DNA of 64,000 nt from CAWDJT01 sp963828705 (GTDB lineage: Bacteria; Desulfobacterota; Syntrophobacteria; Syntrophobacterales; Syntrophobacteraceae), in the NCBI GenBank assembly GCA_963828705.1, contig CAWHGA010000034.1:62001-126000 (forward strand). Reading direction: 5' to 3'. How positions within the stretch are numbered: position 1 is the stretch's first letter; each line of letters opens with the position of its first letter. The notes below the pieces were generated by a model. That model was not told the DNA's origin and made no database searches. It worked only from the letters and a program-made list of their open reading frames with translations. The translations under genes and the position numbers were made by a program. Below, piece by piece: positions 19,577 through 28,439 of the stretch.

Positions 19577-20011
19577 ATGAAAACTGCCATGGTGTTGATC
19601 ATTGCCGTTCTGTCTCAGGCGGCTGGCAATACGATGCTCAGCAAGGGCATGAAGGAGCTTGCGGCCGCGGCTGGCACGCAGGGAGATCCAGGCCTGCTGT
19701 GGATGGCTTGGCACGCCGTGGGTAGCCCGCTTCTATGCCTGGGGACTGTCCTGCTGCTGGTTTTTTTGGTGTTGTTCAGCGCGGCCCTTTCCTGGGAAGA
19801 CCTGAGCTTCGTGTTGCCGGCAACGTCCTTTGGTTACGTGCTCAACCTGGCCTTCGCTCACCATCTCCTCCATGAAGCTGTTTCCCCGACTCGCTGGTTT
19901 GGAACCATGCTCATTTCCCTCGGTGTGCTGCTGGTGGCCAAATCAGGCACCCGAAGCAGTCAGGCGGCATCGGAGCGGACCGCCGAAGAGCTTTCCAGGG
20001 TCGGCCAATGA
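19577..20011 (+). CDS. SMR/EamA-like four-helix membrane protein, first of a pair
   Basis: 144 residues with four membrane helices: AMVLIIAVLSQAAGNTML, LLCLGTVLLLVFLVLF, FVLPATSFGYVLNLAFAHHL and WFGTMLISLGVLLVAK. This is the size and layout of small multidrug resistance/EmrE-type proteins and of ArnE/ArnF subunits that flip lipid-linked aminoarabinose. The stop overlaps the start of a second such gene (ATGA), so they are probably a heterodimer. It lies between hpnJ and hpnI, which suggests transport or flipping of a glycosylated hopanoid or its donor (inference). Confidence 0.78.
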   Translation: MKTAMVLIIAVLSQAAGNTMLSKGMKELAAAAGTQGDPGLLWMAWHAVGSPLLCLGTVLLLVFLVLFSAALSWEDLSFVLPATSFGYVLNLAFAHHLLHEAVSPTRWFGTMLISLGVLLVAKSGTRSSQAASERTAEELSRVGQ

Positions 20012-20376
20012 TGACTTTCCTGATGATTCTGGCCAACGTTTTGAGCACCTCGGCGGGGGATGTGTTTATCACTCGCGGCATGAAACAGGTCGGCGAGATC
20101 TCCACGTTGCGCGTGCGAGTCCTGCTGGGGATTGCGGGCCAAGTCCTGAGCAACGGCAGCTTCCTGGTCGGTGTACTTTGTATGGCGGTGAGCTTTTTTT
20201 CTTTCATTGCGGTGTTATCCTGGGCCGACATGAGCCTCGTCGTGCCGCTGTCATCCTTGGCCTACGTGGTCAGCACCGTGGGAGCCAGAACCATTCTCAA
20301 GGAAAAGGTCATCTTGTTGCGCTGGGCGGGGATATTGCTGGTGTGCGCCGGGGCCGCTCTGGTCTCGCTGCCGTGA
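20008..20376 (+). CDS. SMR/EamA-like four-helix membrane protein, second of a pair
   Basis: 122 residues, again four hydrophobic helices, with ILANVLSTSAGDVFITRGM at the N-terminus closely paralleling AVLSQAAGNTMLSKGM of the previous gene. Later LSWADMSLVVPLSSLAYV parallels LSWEDLSFVLPATSFGYV, so the two are paralogues. The start codon overlaps the preceding stop and hpnI begins six bases after its end. Heterodimeric SMR pairs insert with opposite topology; this could be a dedicated flippase for the hpn pathway. Function is inferred only. Confidence 0.78.
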   Translation: MMTFLMILANVLSTSAGDVFITRGMKQVGEISTLRVRVLLGIAGQVLSNGSFLVGVLCMAVSFFSFIAVLSWADMSLVVPLSSLAYVVSTVGARTILKEKVILLRWAGILLVCAGAALVSLP

Positions 20377-20381
20377 TGTGA

Positions 20382-21533
20382 GTGGCGAAGATGCTTCTGA
20401 CCCTGACCTTTTTGTTCAGCACCCTGGCCGGCATTGCCGTCTGCTATCATCTTTTTTGCATCTACGCTGTTTACCGTTTCTTTCTTAATGCCCCCCAGAT
20501 AGCCTCTGAAGAACTTCCTCCAGCTACCGTCCTCATTCCCCTTTGTGGTGCCGATTTCGATGCCCTTGCCAACTATGTTTCCTTCTGCCGCCAGGATTAT
20601 CCTCAGGTCCAGATTGTGTTCGGCGTTCACGATGAACATGACTCGTCCATCCCGGTGGTGCGCCAATTGATGGCCGACTTCCCGGATGGTGATATCCGTT
20701 TGGTGGTGAGTGCCGACACCATCGGGGAAAACCGCAAGGTCAGCAACCTCCATAACATGCTGGCGGAAGCCCGCTACGACCGGATCGTGATTGTCGATAG
20801 CGACATCCGGGTTGCACCGGATTTCCTGCGCAACACCGTGCCACATCTGAATGACCCGAGGGTGGGACTGGTCACCTGCTTTTACCGGGCGGCCCAGGCG
20901 ATCAATTGGGTTTCGCGATTGGAAGCCGTTGAAATCACGGCGGAGTTCCTGCCGGGCGTGATTGTGGCGCGGATGATGGAGGGGATGACCTTCGCCCTGG
21001 GTGCCGCCATGGTTACCACTCGCGACAAGCTGGAGGCCATTGGCGGTTTCCAGGCCATCGCCGATCATCTGGCTGACGATTACATGCTTGGCCACCTGAT
21101 TCACCGGGCTGGCTATGAGGTGCGACTGGTGCCCTATGTGGTGGAGACCGTGCTGGGACCCATAGAGTTCGTGCGGATGCTGGGCCATCAGGTTCGCTGG
21201 GCGCGGGTTAAGCGGGCCTGCCGTCCAGGCGGTTACCTGGGTTTGATCGTGACATACGGGACGCCGTTTGCCTTCTTGGCAGCCGTGGTTTCCCGGGGTG
21301 CTCCCCTAAACCTTGCAATCCTGGGACTTGCGGTCGGCATCCGCCTGTTGATGGGTTGGCTGGTGGGTTATCGCTGGCTCGGCGATGAAACTGTAAGACG
21401 CTACCTGTGGCTGCTCCCGGTGAGAGACCTGGTCAGCTTCCTCATCTGGTGCGTGAGTCTGACCGGGCGTACCATTGAATGGCGTGGAAAGATCTTTGAC
21501 ATCGCCAGCGATGGTCGGATGATCCCACGCTGA
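20382..21533 (+). CDS. hpnI: Hopanoid-associated glycosyltransferase HpnI
   Basis: About 383 residues from a GTG (an ATG lies three codons in). It is a membrane GT2 of the ceramide-glucosyltransferase type: N-terminal helix (TFLFSTLAGIAVCYHLFCIY), PPATVLIPLCGAD, the DSDIRVAPDF metal site, AADD-type acceptor region LADDYMLG, and the HQVRWARVKR motif (QxxRW), then C-terminal helices. HpnI transfers GlcNAc to bacteriohopanetetrol; HpnK then deacetylates it and HpnJ completes the cyclitol ether. Its close linkage to hpnJ and the SMR pair supports this. Product not proven here. Confidence 0.88.
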   Translation: MAKMLLTLTFLFSTLAGIAVCYHLFCIYAVYRFFLNAPQIASEELPPATVLIPLCGADFDALANYVSFCRQDYPQVQIVFGVHDEHDSSIPVVRQLMADFPDGDIRLVVSADTIGENRKVSNLHNMLAEARYDRIVIVDSDIRVAPDFLRNTVPHLNDPRVGLVTCFYRAAQAINWVSRLEAVEITAEFLPGVIVARMMEGMTFALGAAMVTTRDKLEAIGGFQAIADHLADDYMLGHLIHRAGYEVRLVPYVVETVLGPIEFVRMLGHQVRWARVKRACRPGGYLGLIVTYGTPFAFLAAVVSRGAPLNLAILGLAVGIRLLMGWLVGYRWLGDETVRRYLWLLPVRDLVSFLIWCVSLTGRTIEWRGKIFDIASDGRMIPR

Positions 21534-21625
21534 AGCTGTTGCGCCGAGAACCCCAACACTGACGACGCCAATGCGCTGTCGCGTGCATGATCTTTTGAGT
21601 TTACACGGCAGTTTACGACAGCCCC

Positions 21626-22057
21626 TTAGATATCCAGAATCACGAACGCTTTCCAGCCGTCTTCGGAAGTTCCCACGTGAAACCGGTGGAGGGTCACCGC
21701 CTTGACGTCCACCAGGAGTTCATGGCGATCCGGATCGATGAGTTCGCCCTGAACTTGGGCGGTCAATACCCAGGTGTCGTCATGCTGTTTGATGTGTATG
21801 GTTGCCACCCGCAGTAGCAGCCGTTCGGCATCCTTGTAGAAAACCAGCTCCTGCAGCAGCTGAAACAGCAGCAGATCGATGGCTTCAGCTTCCAGGTGCA
21901 GTTCGCGCCGTTCTCGCCTGGCAACGGTCGCAAGGTCTGCCACCATAACCTGGAGTGTGGCATCGGCAGCGGCAGCGAACATCTCTTCGAGGGAGTCTCC
22001 CCAGGCTTCAAAGGCCACATCGGCAATGGCAATATCATCCAGGTAGCGGTGGGGCAT
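21626..22057 (-). CDS. Archease, RtcB activator
   Basis: About 143 residues from the ATG at 22057. The N-terminus HRYLDDIAIADVAFEAWG and the region SLEEMFAAAADATLQVM are typical of archease, which binds metal through acidic residues and speeds the guanylylation and turnover of RtcB. The C-terminal DVKAVTLHRFHV is also conserved. It follows rtcB by about 45 bases on the same strand, as in many bacterial RNA-repair operons. Confidence 0.88.
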   Translation of the reverse strand: MPHRYLDDIAIADVAFEAWGDSLEEMFAAAADATLQVMVADLATVARRERRELHLEAEAIDLLLFQLLQELVFYKDAERLLLRVATIHIKQHDDTWVLTAQVQGELIDPDRHELLVDVKAVTLHRFHVGTSEDGWKAFVILDI

Positions 22058-22101
22058 GGGTTTGCTCTGTCCTAATGGCCAACGACGCCACTCCAAAGGG
22101 G

Positions 22102-23559
22102 CTAACCTTTTACGTTCCCCACCGGGATGAAGCGCACCACTGGTTTGCTGATGCCGGCGTCGGCCGCGGCCTGGACGACGTCGTCAATGTTTTTATAGGC
22201 AGCACCGGCCTCCTCGGCCAGACCCGCATAGGAGGTGGTGCGCACATAGATGCCGCGCGCTTCCATGTCCTGCTGCAGTTGCTTGCCGCGGAACCGCTTC
22301 TTGGCGGCGTGGCGGCTCATGGAGCGGCCGCTGCCGTGGGCCGTGGAATAGAAGGTTTGATCGCCGCCGGCGACACCCACCAGCAGATACGATCCGCTCT
22401 CCATACTGCCGCCGATGATCACCGGCTGACCGGTTTTTTGGTAGATTTGCGGCAGATCCGGCATGCCCGGCCCAAAGGCCCGCGTGGCCCCTTTGCGGTG
22501 TACCAGCACCTCGCGTGGTACGCCGTCGATCCGATGCTGCTCCAGTTTGGCGGTGTTGTGGGCCACGTCGTAGACCTGATGGAGTCCCAGATGTTCGGGA
22601 CTCTGGTGGAAGACGTCGGAAAACACCTCACGGATGCGATGCAGGATGACCTGGCGGTTGGCATAGGACATATTGATGGCACACTTCATGGCGGCAAAGT
22701 AATCCTGACCTTCCGGGGAAAGGAATGGGGCGCAGGCCAGTTCCCGGTCGAGGATACTGATCCCGTATTTCCTTTCCATGACTTTGAGGAACAACTGCAG
22801 GTAGTCGGTGGCGATCTGATGGCCAAACCCGCGGCTGCCGCAGTGAAACATCACCACTACTTGGTTGGGCCGGGTGATTCCAAAGGTCTTGGCGAGTTCC
22901 GCATCGAAGATGTTTTCGGGTTTGACCACCTGGATTTCCAGGTAGTGGTTGCCCGATCCCAGCGTGCCGATCTGCTGGTAGCCGCGTTCCACCGACTTGC
23001 TGCTGATCTTGCTGGAGTCGGCGCCGGCAACGCAGCCGCCTTCCTCGGTGCGTTCCAGGTCCTCCTGCCAGCCGTAGCCCTGGCGCACGCACCAGCGCGC
23101 ACCCTGCTCCACTGCCCGGCGGAACTCATCCTGGGTGATTTTGACAAAGCCTCTGCAGCCCACTCCGGCGGGAACGCGGGCAAACAACTTGTCCACCAGT
23201 TCCCGCAGCCGCGGCGCCACTTCTTCGTAGGTGAGATTGGTGAGCACCAGGCGCATGCCGCAATTGACGTCGAAGCCAATACCGCCCGGGGAGATGACGC
23301 CACTGCGGACATCCATGGCGGCGACCCCGCCGATGGGAAACCCATAGCCCCAGTGGCCGTCCGGCATGCAGTAGGCGTACTTGAGGATGCCCGGCAGGGT
23401 GGCCACGTTGGTGACCTGATCAAAAACCCCGGCATCCATCTCCCGGATCAGCTTCTCGGTGGCAACGATGCGAGCTGGCACCCGCATGCCTTCCTTGTAA
23501 GAAGTGGGCAGTTCCCAGAGCGTATCGGAGATTTTTATGATTTCAGATGGCAGGGCCAC
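22102..23559 (-). CDS. rtcB: RNA-splicing ligase RtcB
   Basis: 485 residues, the usual length for bacterial RtcB. Metal-site motifs FDVNCGMRL (near 95), GSGNHYLEIQ and FHCGSRGFGHQ are intact, and the guanylylated histidine lies in TAHGSGRSMSRH near 400. RtcB joins 2',3'-cyclic phosphate and 5'-OH RNA ends using GTP and Mn2+. It is flanked by a macrodomain gene upstream and archease downstream, a compact RNA-repair group. No RtcR regulator is in the window. Confidence 0.95.
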   Translation of the reverse strand: MALPSEIIKISDTLWELPTSYKEGMRVPARIVATEKLIREMDAGVFDQVTNVATLPGILKYAYCMPDGHWGYGFPIGGVAAMDVRSGVISPGGIGFDVNCGMRLVLTNLTYEEVAPRLRELVDKLFARVPAGVGCRGFVKITQDEFRRAVEQGARWCVRQGYGWQEDLERTEEGGCVAGADSSKISSKSVERGYQQIGTLGSGNHYLEIQVVKPENIFDAELAKTFGITRPNQVVVMFHCGSRGFGHQIATDYLQLFLKVMERKYGISILDRELACAPFLSPEGQDYFAAMKCAINMSYANRQVILHRIREVFSDVFHQSPEHLGLHQVYDVAHNTAKLEQHRIDGVPREVLVHRKGATRAFGPGMPDLPQIYQKTGQPVIIGGSMESGSYLLVGVAGGDQTFYSTAHGSGRSMSRHAAKKRFRGKQLQQDMEARGIYVRTTSYAGLAEEAGAAYKNIDDVVQAAADAGISKPVVRFIPVGNVKG

Positions 23560-23584
23560 GTTGGCAATCCTTCCGGTTTGGTAT

Positions 23585-24116
23585 TCAGGGACTGAATCGT
23601 GATAATTCCTTTTCGAAAATTATCAGGTCTTCCGCCGACCAAAGACAGAAGACGACGCGCTGCAGTGTGGTGGGTTCTTGCACCAGAAATGTGCGCACGG
23701 CCGCAAGCATGATGGCGGCGCAGCGATCCTTGGGAAAGCCGAAGATGCCGGTGCTGACGGCGGGAAAGGCAACGCTGTCAAGCTGTTTCTCGGTGGCTCG
23801 AAGCAGGCTGTTCCAGGTGGCCTGGCGAAGCTTCTCGTCTTCACCGCCTTCGCCCATGCGTGGCCCAACGGCATGGATCACATAACGGGCCTTGAGCCTT
23901 CCGGCCCCGGTTATGACCGCTTGCCCGACGGTGGTCCCGCCAAGGCTGGTCACACTCATCCTGGATGGCGGGTCCACCCTTGGTGCGGATGGCACCAGCA
24001 ACGCCAGCACCCAGAACCAGCTGGGCATTGGCGGCATTGACGATGGCATCCACCGCCAGTTCGGTCAAATCCCCCTGCACCAGCTCGATGGTCTTGTCGC
24101 CAATCCTGGCCTCCAT
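23585..24116 (-). CDS. Macrodomain ADP-ribose hydrolase (frameshifted)
   Basis: About 177 residues when the break near 23943-23945 is closed. The N-terminal part has VDAIVNAANAQLVLGAGVAG, then GAIRTKGGPAIQDEC. The C-terminal part continues as LGGTTVGQAVITGAG, YVIHAVGPRM and FPAVSTGIFGFP. These are the ADP-ribose binding loops of MacroD/YmdB-type proteins, which hydrolyse O-acetyl-ADP-ribose or ADP-ribosylated ends. One surplus base explains the shift. It is 25 bases ahead of rtcB; a role in clearing ADP-ribose or cyclic phosphate products during RNA repair is an inference. Confidence 0.85.
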
Positions 24117-24232
24117 GGTACCTCCGCTTCCGCTACTTCCGTAGGTTTGATGATCGGAGCGCAGCTGGTTTCCATCTGGAAAGGCCCATTTCTGAACCAG
24201 GCGATCTTCTGCACCGGTTCTCAGAGACGCGC

Positions 24233-25000
24233 TCAGAAAAGCCCCAGCGCTTTACCCAACTCCTGGTGGGCCTTAGGATACTCCGGTTGGAAGTTCTGGT
24301 AGAAGGTCACCGGGTAACGGGCCCCGATCTTTTTGCCCGATACTTCCAGGCCGCGGATCAGTTCCCCAAGGATCCCACCCGGGATGGACAGGACCATTTC
24401 GTCATCTTGAGTCATGGAAAAGATCCGATCGCCCATGCCGGGAATGACGACCCTTGGCGACTGGGTTTTGAAGGGGGCCAGCAGGTATTCGGTGCATTCC
24501 ACCTTGCCGCCGAAGTTGCCGTCGATGCGACGCTTTTCGATGTAGACCAAGGCCATGATGAGGCGCATCATCTGGGCCGGGTTACCGTAGATGACCACGG
24601 TATCCGGTTCGAACAGGCCCTTTTCCAGGGGCGCCAACACCAGGGCATCGTATTCCTGGTTTTCCAGGCGGGTGATGGCGGCCACTTCACGGGCAGCGCC
24701 TTCGCGGTCGCTGGCAAAGTCCACTTCGCAAAAGAGCCCGGTAAGCGATTCGGCCGGGTTGGGTGCATCGCTGAAACCGAACGCGATCATGGCGGGAACG
24801 CAGATCAGGTCATCGCGGGTGAGTCCCACCGTCCAGCCGTACACCCGCGCCATGGTGACCCCCTGACAGATACTCACCCGCTTGCCCATGGCCACCGAAG
24901 GCTGCCGCGTCTTGACCGGAAAATCCTGGCGGCTTTTGAGGAATTTAACCGCCAGAGGTAAGGTTCTGAGCCGCAGGTTGTTGCTGAGAAACCCTGCCAT
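24233..25000 (-). CDS. DUF169-family protein
   Basis: About 255 residues of the DUF169 family: TLPLAVKFLKSRQDFP near the start, AMGKRVSICQGVTMARVYGW, a middle NPAQMMRLIMAL, and PVTFYQNFQPEYPKAH at the end. Several members are found near metal- or formate-related enzymes, but the function is not established. The N-terminus is doubtful: an AAGGAG-preceded ATG at 25025 is out of frame with this reading, and one indel would join them (RIIKEMAGF). The aldehyde dehydrogenase gene ends about 40 bases upstream on the same strand. Confidence 0.75.
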   Translation of the reverse strand: MAGFLSNNLRLRTLPLAVKFLKSRQDFPVKTRQPSVAMGKRVSICQGVTMARVYGWTVGLTRDDLICVPAMIAFGFSDAPNPAESLTGLFCEVDFASDREGAAREVAAITRLENQEYDALVLAPLEKGLFEPDTVVIYGNPAQMMRLIMALVYIEKRRIDGNFGGKVECTEYLLAPFKTQSPRVVIPGMGDRIFSMTQDDEMVLSIPGGILGELIRGLEVSGKKIGARYPVTFYQNFQPEYPKAHQELGKALGLF

Positions 25001-25064
25001 TTCCTTGATAATCCGCTGATTCCATGATGATCTCCTTAATCAGATATCCTAAAGTTCTGGGTTA

Positions 25065-26258
25065 TTATGCCGCACCTTTTACCAGTTCCCGGCTATAGAG
25101 GAAGGCTCCGTCGCGCTCCCGCCAGCCATTTGCCGTCCGTTCCAAGATCCAGCCACTGGCCTTGCGGCCGCCAAAGGGGAGTCGGAGCGGAGTGAAGAAG
25201 AAGTCCGGGTTGGCGTGGACCATACCGAAGGATTGGTCGAAAAGGACCCTGGCGCCGTCCGGCGGGGTGCCGAAATAGGCCAGCAGGAACCCATACCGGG
25301 TGCGGATCAGTTCCTGCACGGCCCAGTCCGGGTCGTCAAAGGGTCTTAAGGCCAGCAATGGGCCGAACAGTTCGAGGTCGGGAACCTCGTCCGCTTCCAG
25401 CACCAAGGGGTGAATCCATTCGCCTTCAATGCGACCGGTCAGGAGACGAGCCCCATTGCACAGACTCAAAGCTCGTTCTACCAGGTTACGGGTACGTTCC
25501 ACCCGGATCGGGCCGATGTCGGTGGCGGGGTCGAGCGGGTCGCCCACCCGGAATTTGGCCACGGCATCGAGGATAGAATCGCGGATCCTTGGATAGAGAC
25601 TGCGATGGATCAGGGCTTTCTTGATGGTGGTGCAGTACTGGCCGCCATTGATGAAGGCACGTCGAGCAATGAAGTGGCTGGCGGCGTCGGCATCGGCGTC
25701 GGCAAACACTACCGCGGCCGGCATTCCGCCCGGACCAGCAAAGAACAGCTTATCGAAGGCTTCGTGTTGTGCCCGGTAGCTTTCCCCCACGGCGGAAGCC
25801 CCGGAAATAAACATCAGACGCACGCTCTGGTCGGCTACACAACGCTGGCCATAGCTCCGATTGTCCTCCCCGATGACCGGCTCCAGGGCCTCGATGCCGC
25901 GGCTGAGGTCCGCCAGGATGGCAGCCGATTGCGGCGTCCAGGAAGAGAAACTGAAACGCAGGCGGTTGCCGGTCAGCAAGGCAGATCCACCCAGGCGCGC
26001 CAGAACCACCGCCGGAGCATCGTAGGGAAGAATCGCCGCCACCGTCCCAAAAGGCTGGCCCCCCGCCACTCCGGGGATATCATCGCGCATGCTGCGCAGA
26101 TACTCCACGGCGAGATCCACCTCGGTGGCGGTGATCTTGACCGGAAAACCGGCATCTTCAGCTGCCGCGACCATCAGTTCCTGTTTGCGCTGTTCCAACC
26201 CCTGCGCCAGTTGACCAATCTGAGCCAGGCGCTCTTCCATCAACCCATTTCCACTCAT
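25065..26258 (-). CDS. Aldehyde dehydrogenase-superfamily protein
   Basis: About 397 residues from the ATG at 26258. The Rossmann part has PFGTVAAILPYDAPAV and the catalytic cysteine sits in NGGQYCTTIKKALIH, so a thiohemiacetal mechanism is possible. The usual ELGG glutamate loop reads FFAGPGGMPAAVVF, so the general base glutamate appears replaced. It is shorter than the typical ~480 residues. Missing general base is seen in acylating or semialdehyde-type members; the substrate is unknown. The gene precedes the DUF169 gene on the same strand and is divergent from rlmE. Confidence 0.82.
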   Translation of the reverse strand: MSGNGLMEERLAQIGQLAQGLEQRKQELMVAAAEDAGFPVKITATEVDLAVEYLRSMRDDIPGVAGGQPFGTVAAILPYDAPAVVLARLGGSALLTGNRLRFSFSSWTPQSAAILADLSRGIEALEPVIGEDNRSYGQRCVADQSVRLMFISGASAVGESYRAQHEAFDKLFFAGPGGMPAAVVFADADADAASHFIARRAFINGGQYCTTIKKALIHRSLYPRIRDSILDAVAKFRVGDPLDPATDIGPIRVERTRNLVERALSLCNGARLLTGRIEGEWIHPLVLEADEVPDLELFGPLLALRPFDDPDWAVQELIRTRYGFLLAYFGTPPDGARVLFDQSFGMVHANPDFFFTPLRLPFGGRKASGWILERTANGWRERDGAFLYSRELVKGAA

Positions 26259-26396
26259 GTGAGTTCTCCCCCAAAGCTGGACCAGCTGTGGCAAAAGCAT
26301 GATCCGATGCGGTTTCGCACTTTGTTTACAAAGCCTTACGCTTTATGATATAGCAAAACCTCTATGGAATCTCGTGAATTTTAAGGTTGTTAGTGC

Positions 26397-27030
26397 ATGC
26401 CCCATAAGTATCAGGACCATTATTTTCATCGAGCCAAGAAGGAACAGTACCTGGCTCGGGCGGTATACAAGCTGGAGGAAATCCACAGCAAATACCGCCT
26501 GCTCCGGCCAGGGGACCGCGTTCTGGATCTTGGGGCTGCACCCGGATCGTGGATGCAGCTCACCAGCCGGCTCATCGGTTCCAAGGGTTTGCTGGTGGGA
26601 GTGGATCTCAAGAAGATCGACCACGTGTTTCCCAGCTCACGTGGTGGCCCTCCAGGGGGATATCAATGACCCTGACTTCCTGGAGCGGCTGCACCAGGAG
26701 TTCGCTCCGTTTGATGTTATCCTGAGCGATATGGCGCCGTCCACTTCCGGTATCCGGGTGGCGGACAGCGCCCGGTCGGCGCTTCTGTTTGAACGCACCC
26801 TGGAATTGGTCGGGTTGCTGCTTCGGCCTCAGGGGCATTTTCTTTCCAAAATCTTCCAGGGATCTGAATTCCATGACCTGCTGGTGCAAGTGAAGAAATC
26901 GTTCCCCTGGGTTAAGGTCGTTAAGCCGGATGCATCCCGCAAAGAGAGCAAAGAAATCTACATTCTGGCTATGCGCTTCAAAGGATCAGAACCGATACCG
27001 AAAGATAGTGTCCATCCGGAGACTCCGTAG
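26397..27030 (+). CDS. rlmE: 23S rRNA 2'-O-methyltransferase RlmE/FtsJ (frameshifted)
   Basis: About 210 residues, the usual RlmE length. The SAM site is VLDLGAAPGSWMQL, and the K-D-K catalytic set is seen as SKYRLL, LSDMAPSTSG and LSKIFQG. The frame breaks in the TTT at 26628-26630: KKIDHV continues as FPAHVVALQGDIND if one surplus T is removed. RlmE methylates U2552 in the ribosomal A-loop. Upstream is the divergent aldehyde dehydrogenase. Confidence 0.9.
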
Positions 27031-27080
27031 CGGAGGGCTACAGCCCTGCTGCGATGGGCGGCCCAGAAAGGCGGCGCTAC
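27027..27080. repeat. Imperfect palindromic element after rlmE
   Basis: GTAGCG (27027-27032) and CGCTAC (27075-27080) bracket a GC-rich, self-complementary stretch that overlaps the rlmE stop. A reverse copy of its outer end (gtagcgccgcctt) recurs at 33649-33661 in the gene-poor region, so it may be a dispersed repeat. Confidence 0.4.
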
Positions 27081-27139
27081 ATGATGATCGAGGTTTCCCG
27101 ATGGAAGATACATTAGTCACTGGTTAGGGAGGATAGTTC

Positions 27140-27890
27140 ATGTCAGGCCATTCCAAGTGGAGCACCATCAAACACAAGAAGTCGGCCCAGGATGCGAAGC
27201 GAGGCAAAGTCTTCACCAAACTCATCAAGGAAATCACCGTGGCGGCCCGTATGGGGCTCGGCGACCCGGAAGCCAACCCGCGCCTGCGCGCCGCTGTCCT
27301 CGCAGCCAAAGCCGAAAACATGCCCAAAGACAACATTGAACGGGCCATCAAGAAGGGTACGGGCGAGCTGGAAGGCACCAGCTACGAAGAGACCAACTAC
27401 GAAGGCTATGGTCCCGGTGGGGTGGCGATCCTGGTGGATATCCTCACCGACAACCGCAACCGGGCAGCCAGCGAAGTGCGCCACGTCTTCAGCAGGAACG
27501 GCGGCAGTCTGGGCGCTGCCGGGTGTGTGGCCTGGATGTTCAGCAGCCGCGGTACCATTGTTTTCAGCAAAACCAAGGTCGGTGAGGAAGAACTCATGGA
27601 AGTGGCCCTGGAAGCCGGGGCTGAAGATGTTCGCGATGAGGGCGACCAGTTTGAAGTCATCACCTGCACCGGCCGACTTCGAAGCTGTCAAGGCGGCATT
27701 TCAGCAGCGGCAGATGGAATTTGAACTGGCGGAAATCAGCAAAGTGCCCCAAAACACCGTCAAGGTGGAAGATGAAAAACAGGCCCAGCAGCTTCTCAAA
27801 CTAATGGATGCCTTGGACGACTGCGATGACGTGCAAAACGCCTACGCCAACTTCGATATTCCGGATGACATCCTCAACGCCATCACCTGA
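27140..27890 (+). CDS. yebC: YebC/PmpR-family protein (frameshifted)
   Basis: About 249 residues. The N-terminus GHSKWSTIKHKKSAQDAKRG and AENMPKDNIERAIKKGTG are diagnostic of YebC. The frame shifts near 27664-27666: FEVIT continues as APADFEAVKAAF when one surplus base is removed. The family was described as a transcriptional regulator and more recently as a translation factor helping ribosomes on proline-rich stretches. It sits directly before ruvC, a common order in proteobacteria. GGGAGG precedes the ATG. Confidence 0.9.
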
Positions 27891-27896
27891 GGCGAT

Positions 27897-28439
27897 GTGA
27901 TCGTGCCCTCTGAATCTCATCGAACTGAACCATCGACCAGCTGCACCATTGGCATTGATCCCGGGTCACGGTTCACCGGGTATGGCGTGGTGGTGTCCGG
28001 AGGCGGTCGCTACCGCCATTTGGGAAGTGGCGTCATCCGAGTGCCCACCAATGTCAGCTTTGCTGAGCGGCTCGGTTTCATCTATCGACAGCTCATCGAG
28101 ATTGTGACCGAATACCGGCCGGATGCGATGGCCGTCGAGGACGTCTTTGTTGCCGCCAATGTCAAAAGCGCAATGAAGCTTGGTCAGGCGCGCGGGGCCG
28201 CGATCCTGGCCGGAGTCAATGCCGGCTTGCCGGTTTACGAGTATAGCGCCCTGCAAATCAAACAGTCAGTGGTGGGCTATGGCCAGGCGGCCAAGGAACA
28301 GGTTACCAAGATGATCCAAGCGCTACTGCTGCTCCCCGGTCCGCTCAATGCCAACGCTGCCGATGCGCTCGCCGTTGCCCTGTGCCACATCAATACTCAT
28401 GCCTTTCGGATGCGTTGTCAGCGGGCAGGCCAATCGTGA
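27897..28439 (+). CDS. ruvC: Holliday junction endonuclease RuvC
   Basis: 180 residues from a GTG six bases after the yebC stop. The four acidic catalytic positions are visible in GIDPGSRFTGYG, AVEDVFVAANVKSAM and NANAADALAVAL. RuvC makes paired cuts in Holliday junctions held by RuvAB. The stop overlaps the ruvA start (GTGA), giving a ruvC-ruvA-ruvB operon. Confidence 0.95.
   Translation: MIVPSESHRTEPSTSCTIGIDPGSRFTGYGVVVSGGGRYRHLGSGVIRVPTNVSFAERLGFIYRQLIEIVTEYRPDAMAVEDVFVAANVKSAMKLGQARGAAILAGVNAGLPVYEYSALQIKQSVVGYGQAAKEQVTKMIQALLLLPGPLNANAADALAVALCHINTHAFRMRCQRAGQS

Noticed and set aside
21955..23595. A 546-codon open frame on the plus strand
   Set aside because: It is exactly opposite archease and rtcB, which have full family motifs; the plus-strand product matches nothing and is a shadow.
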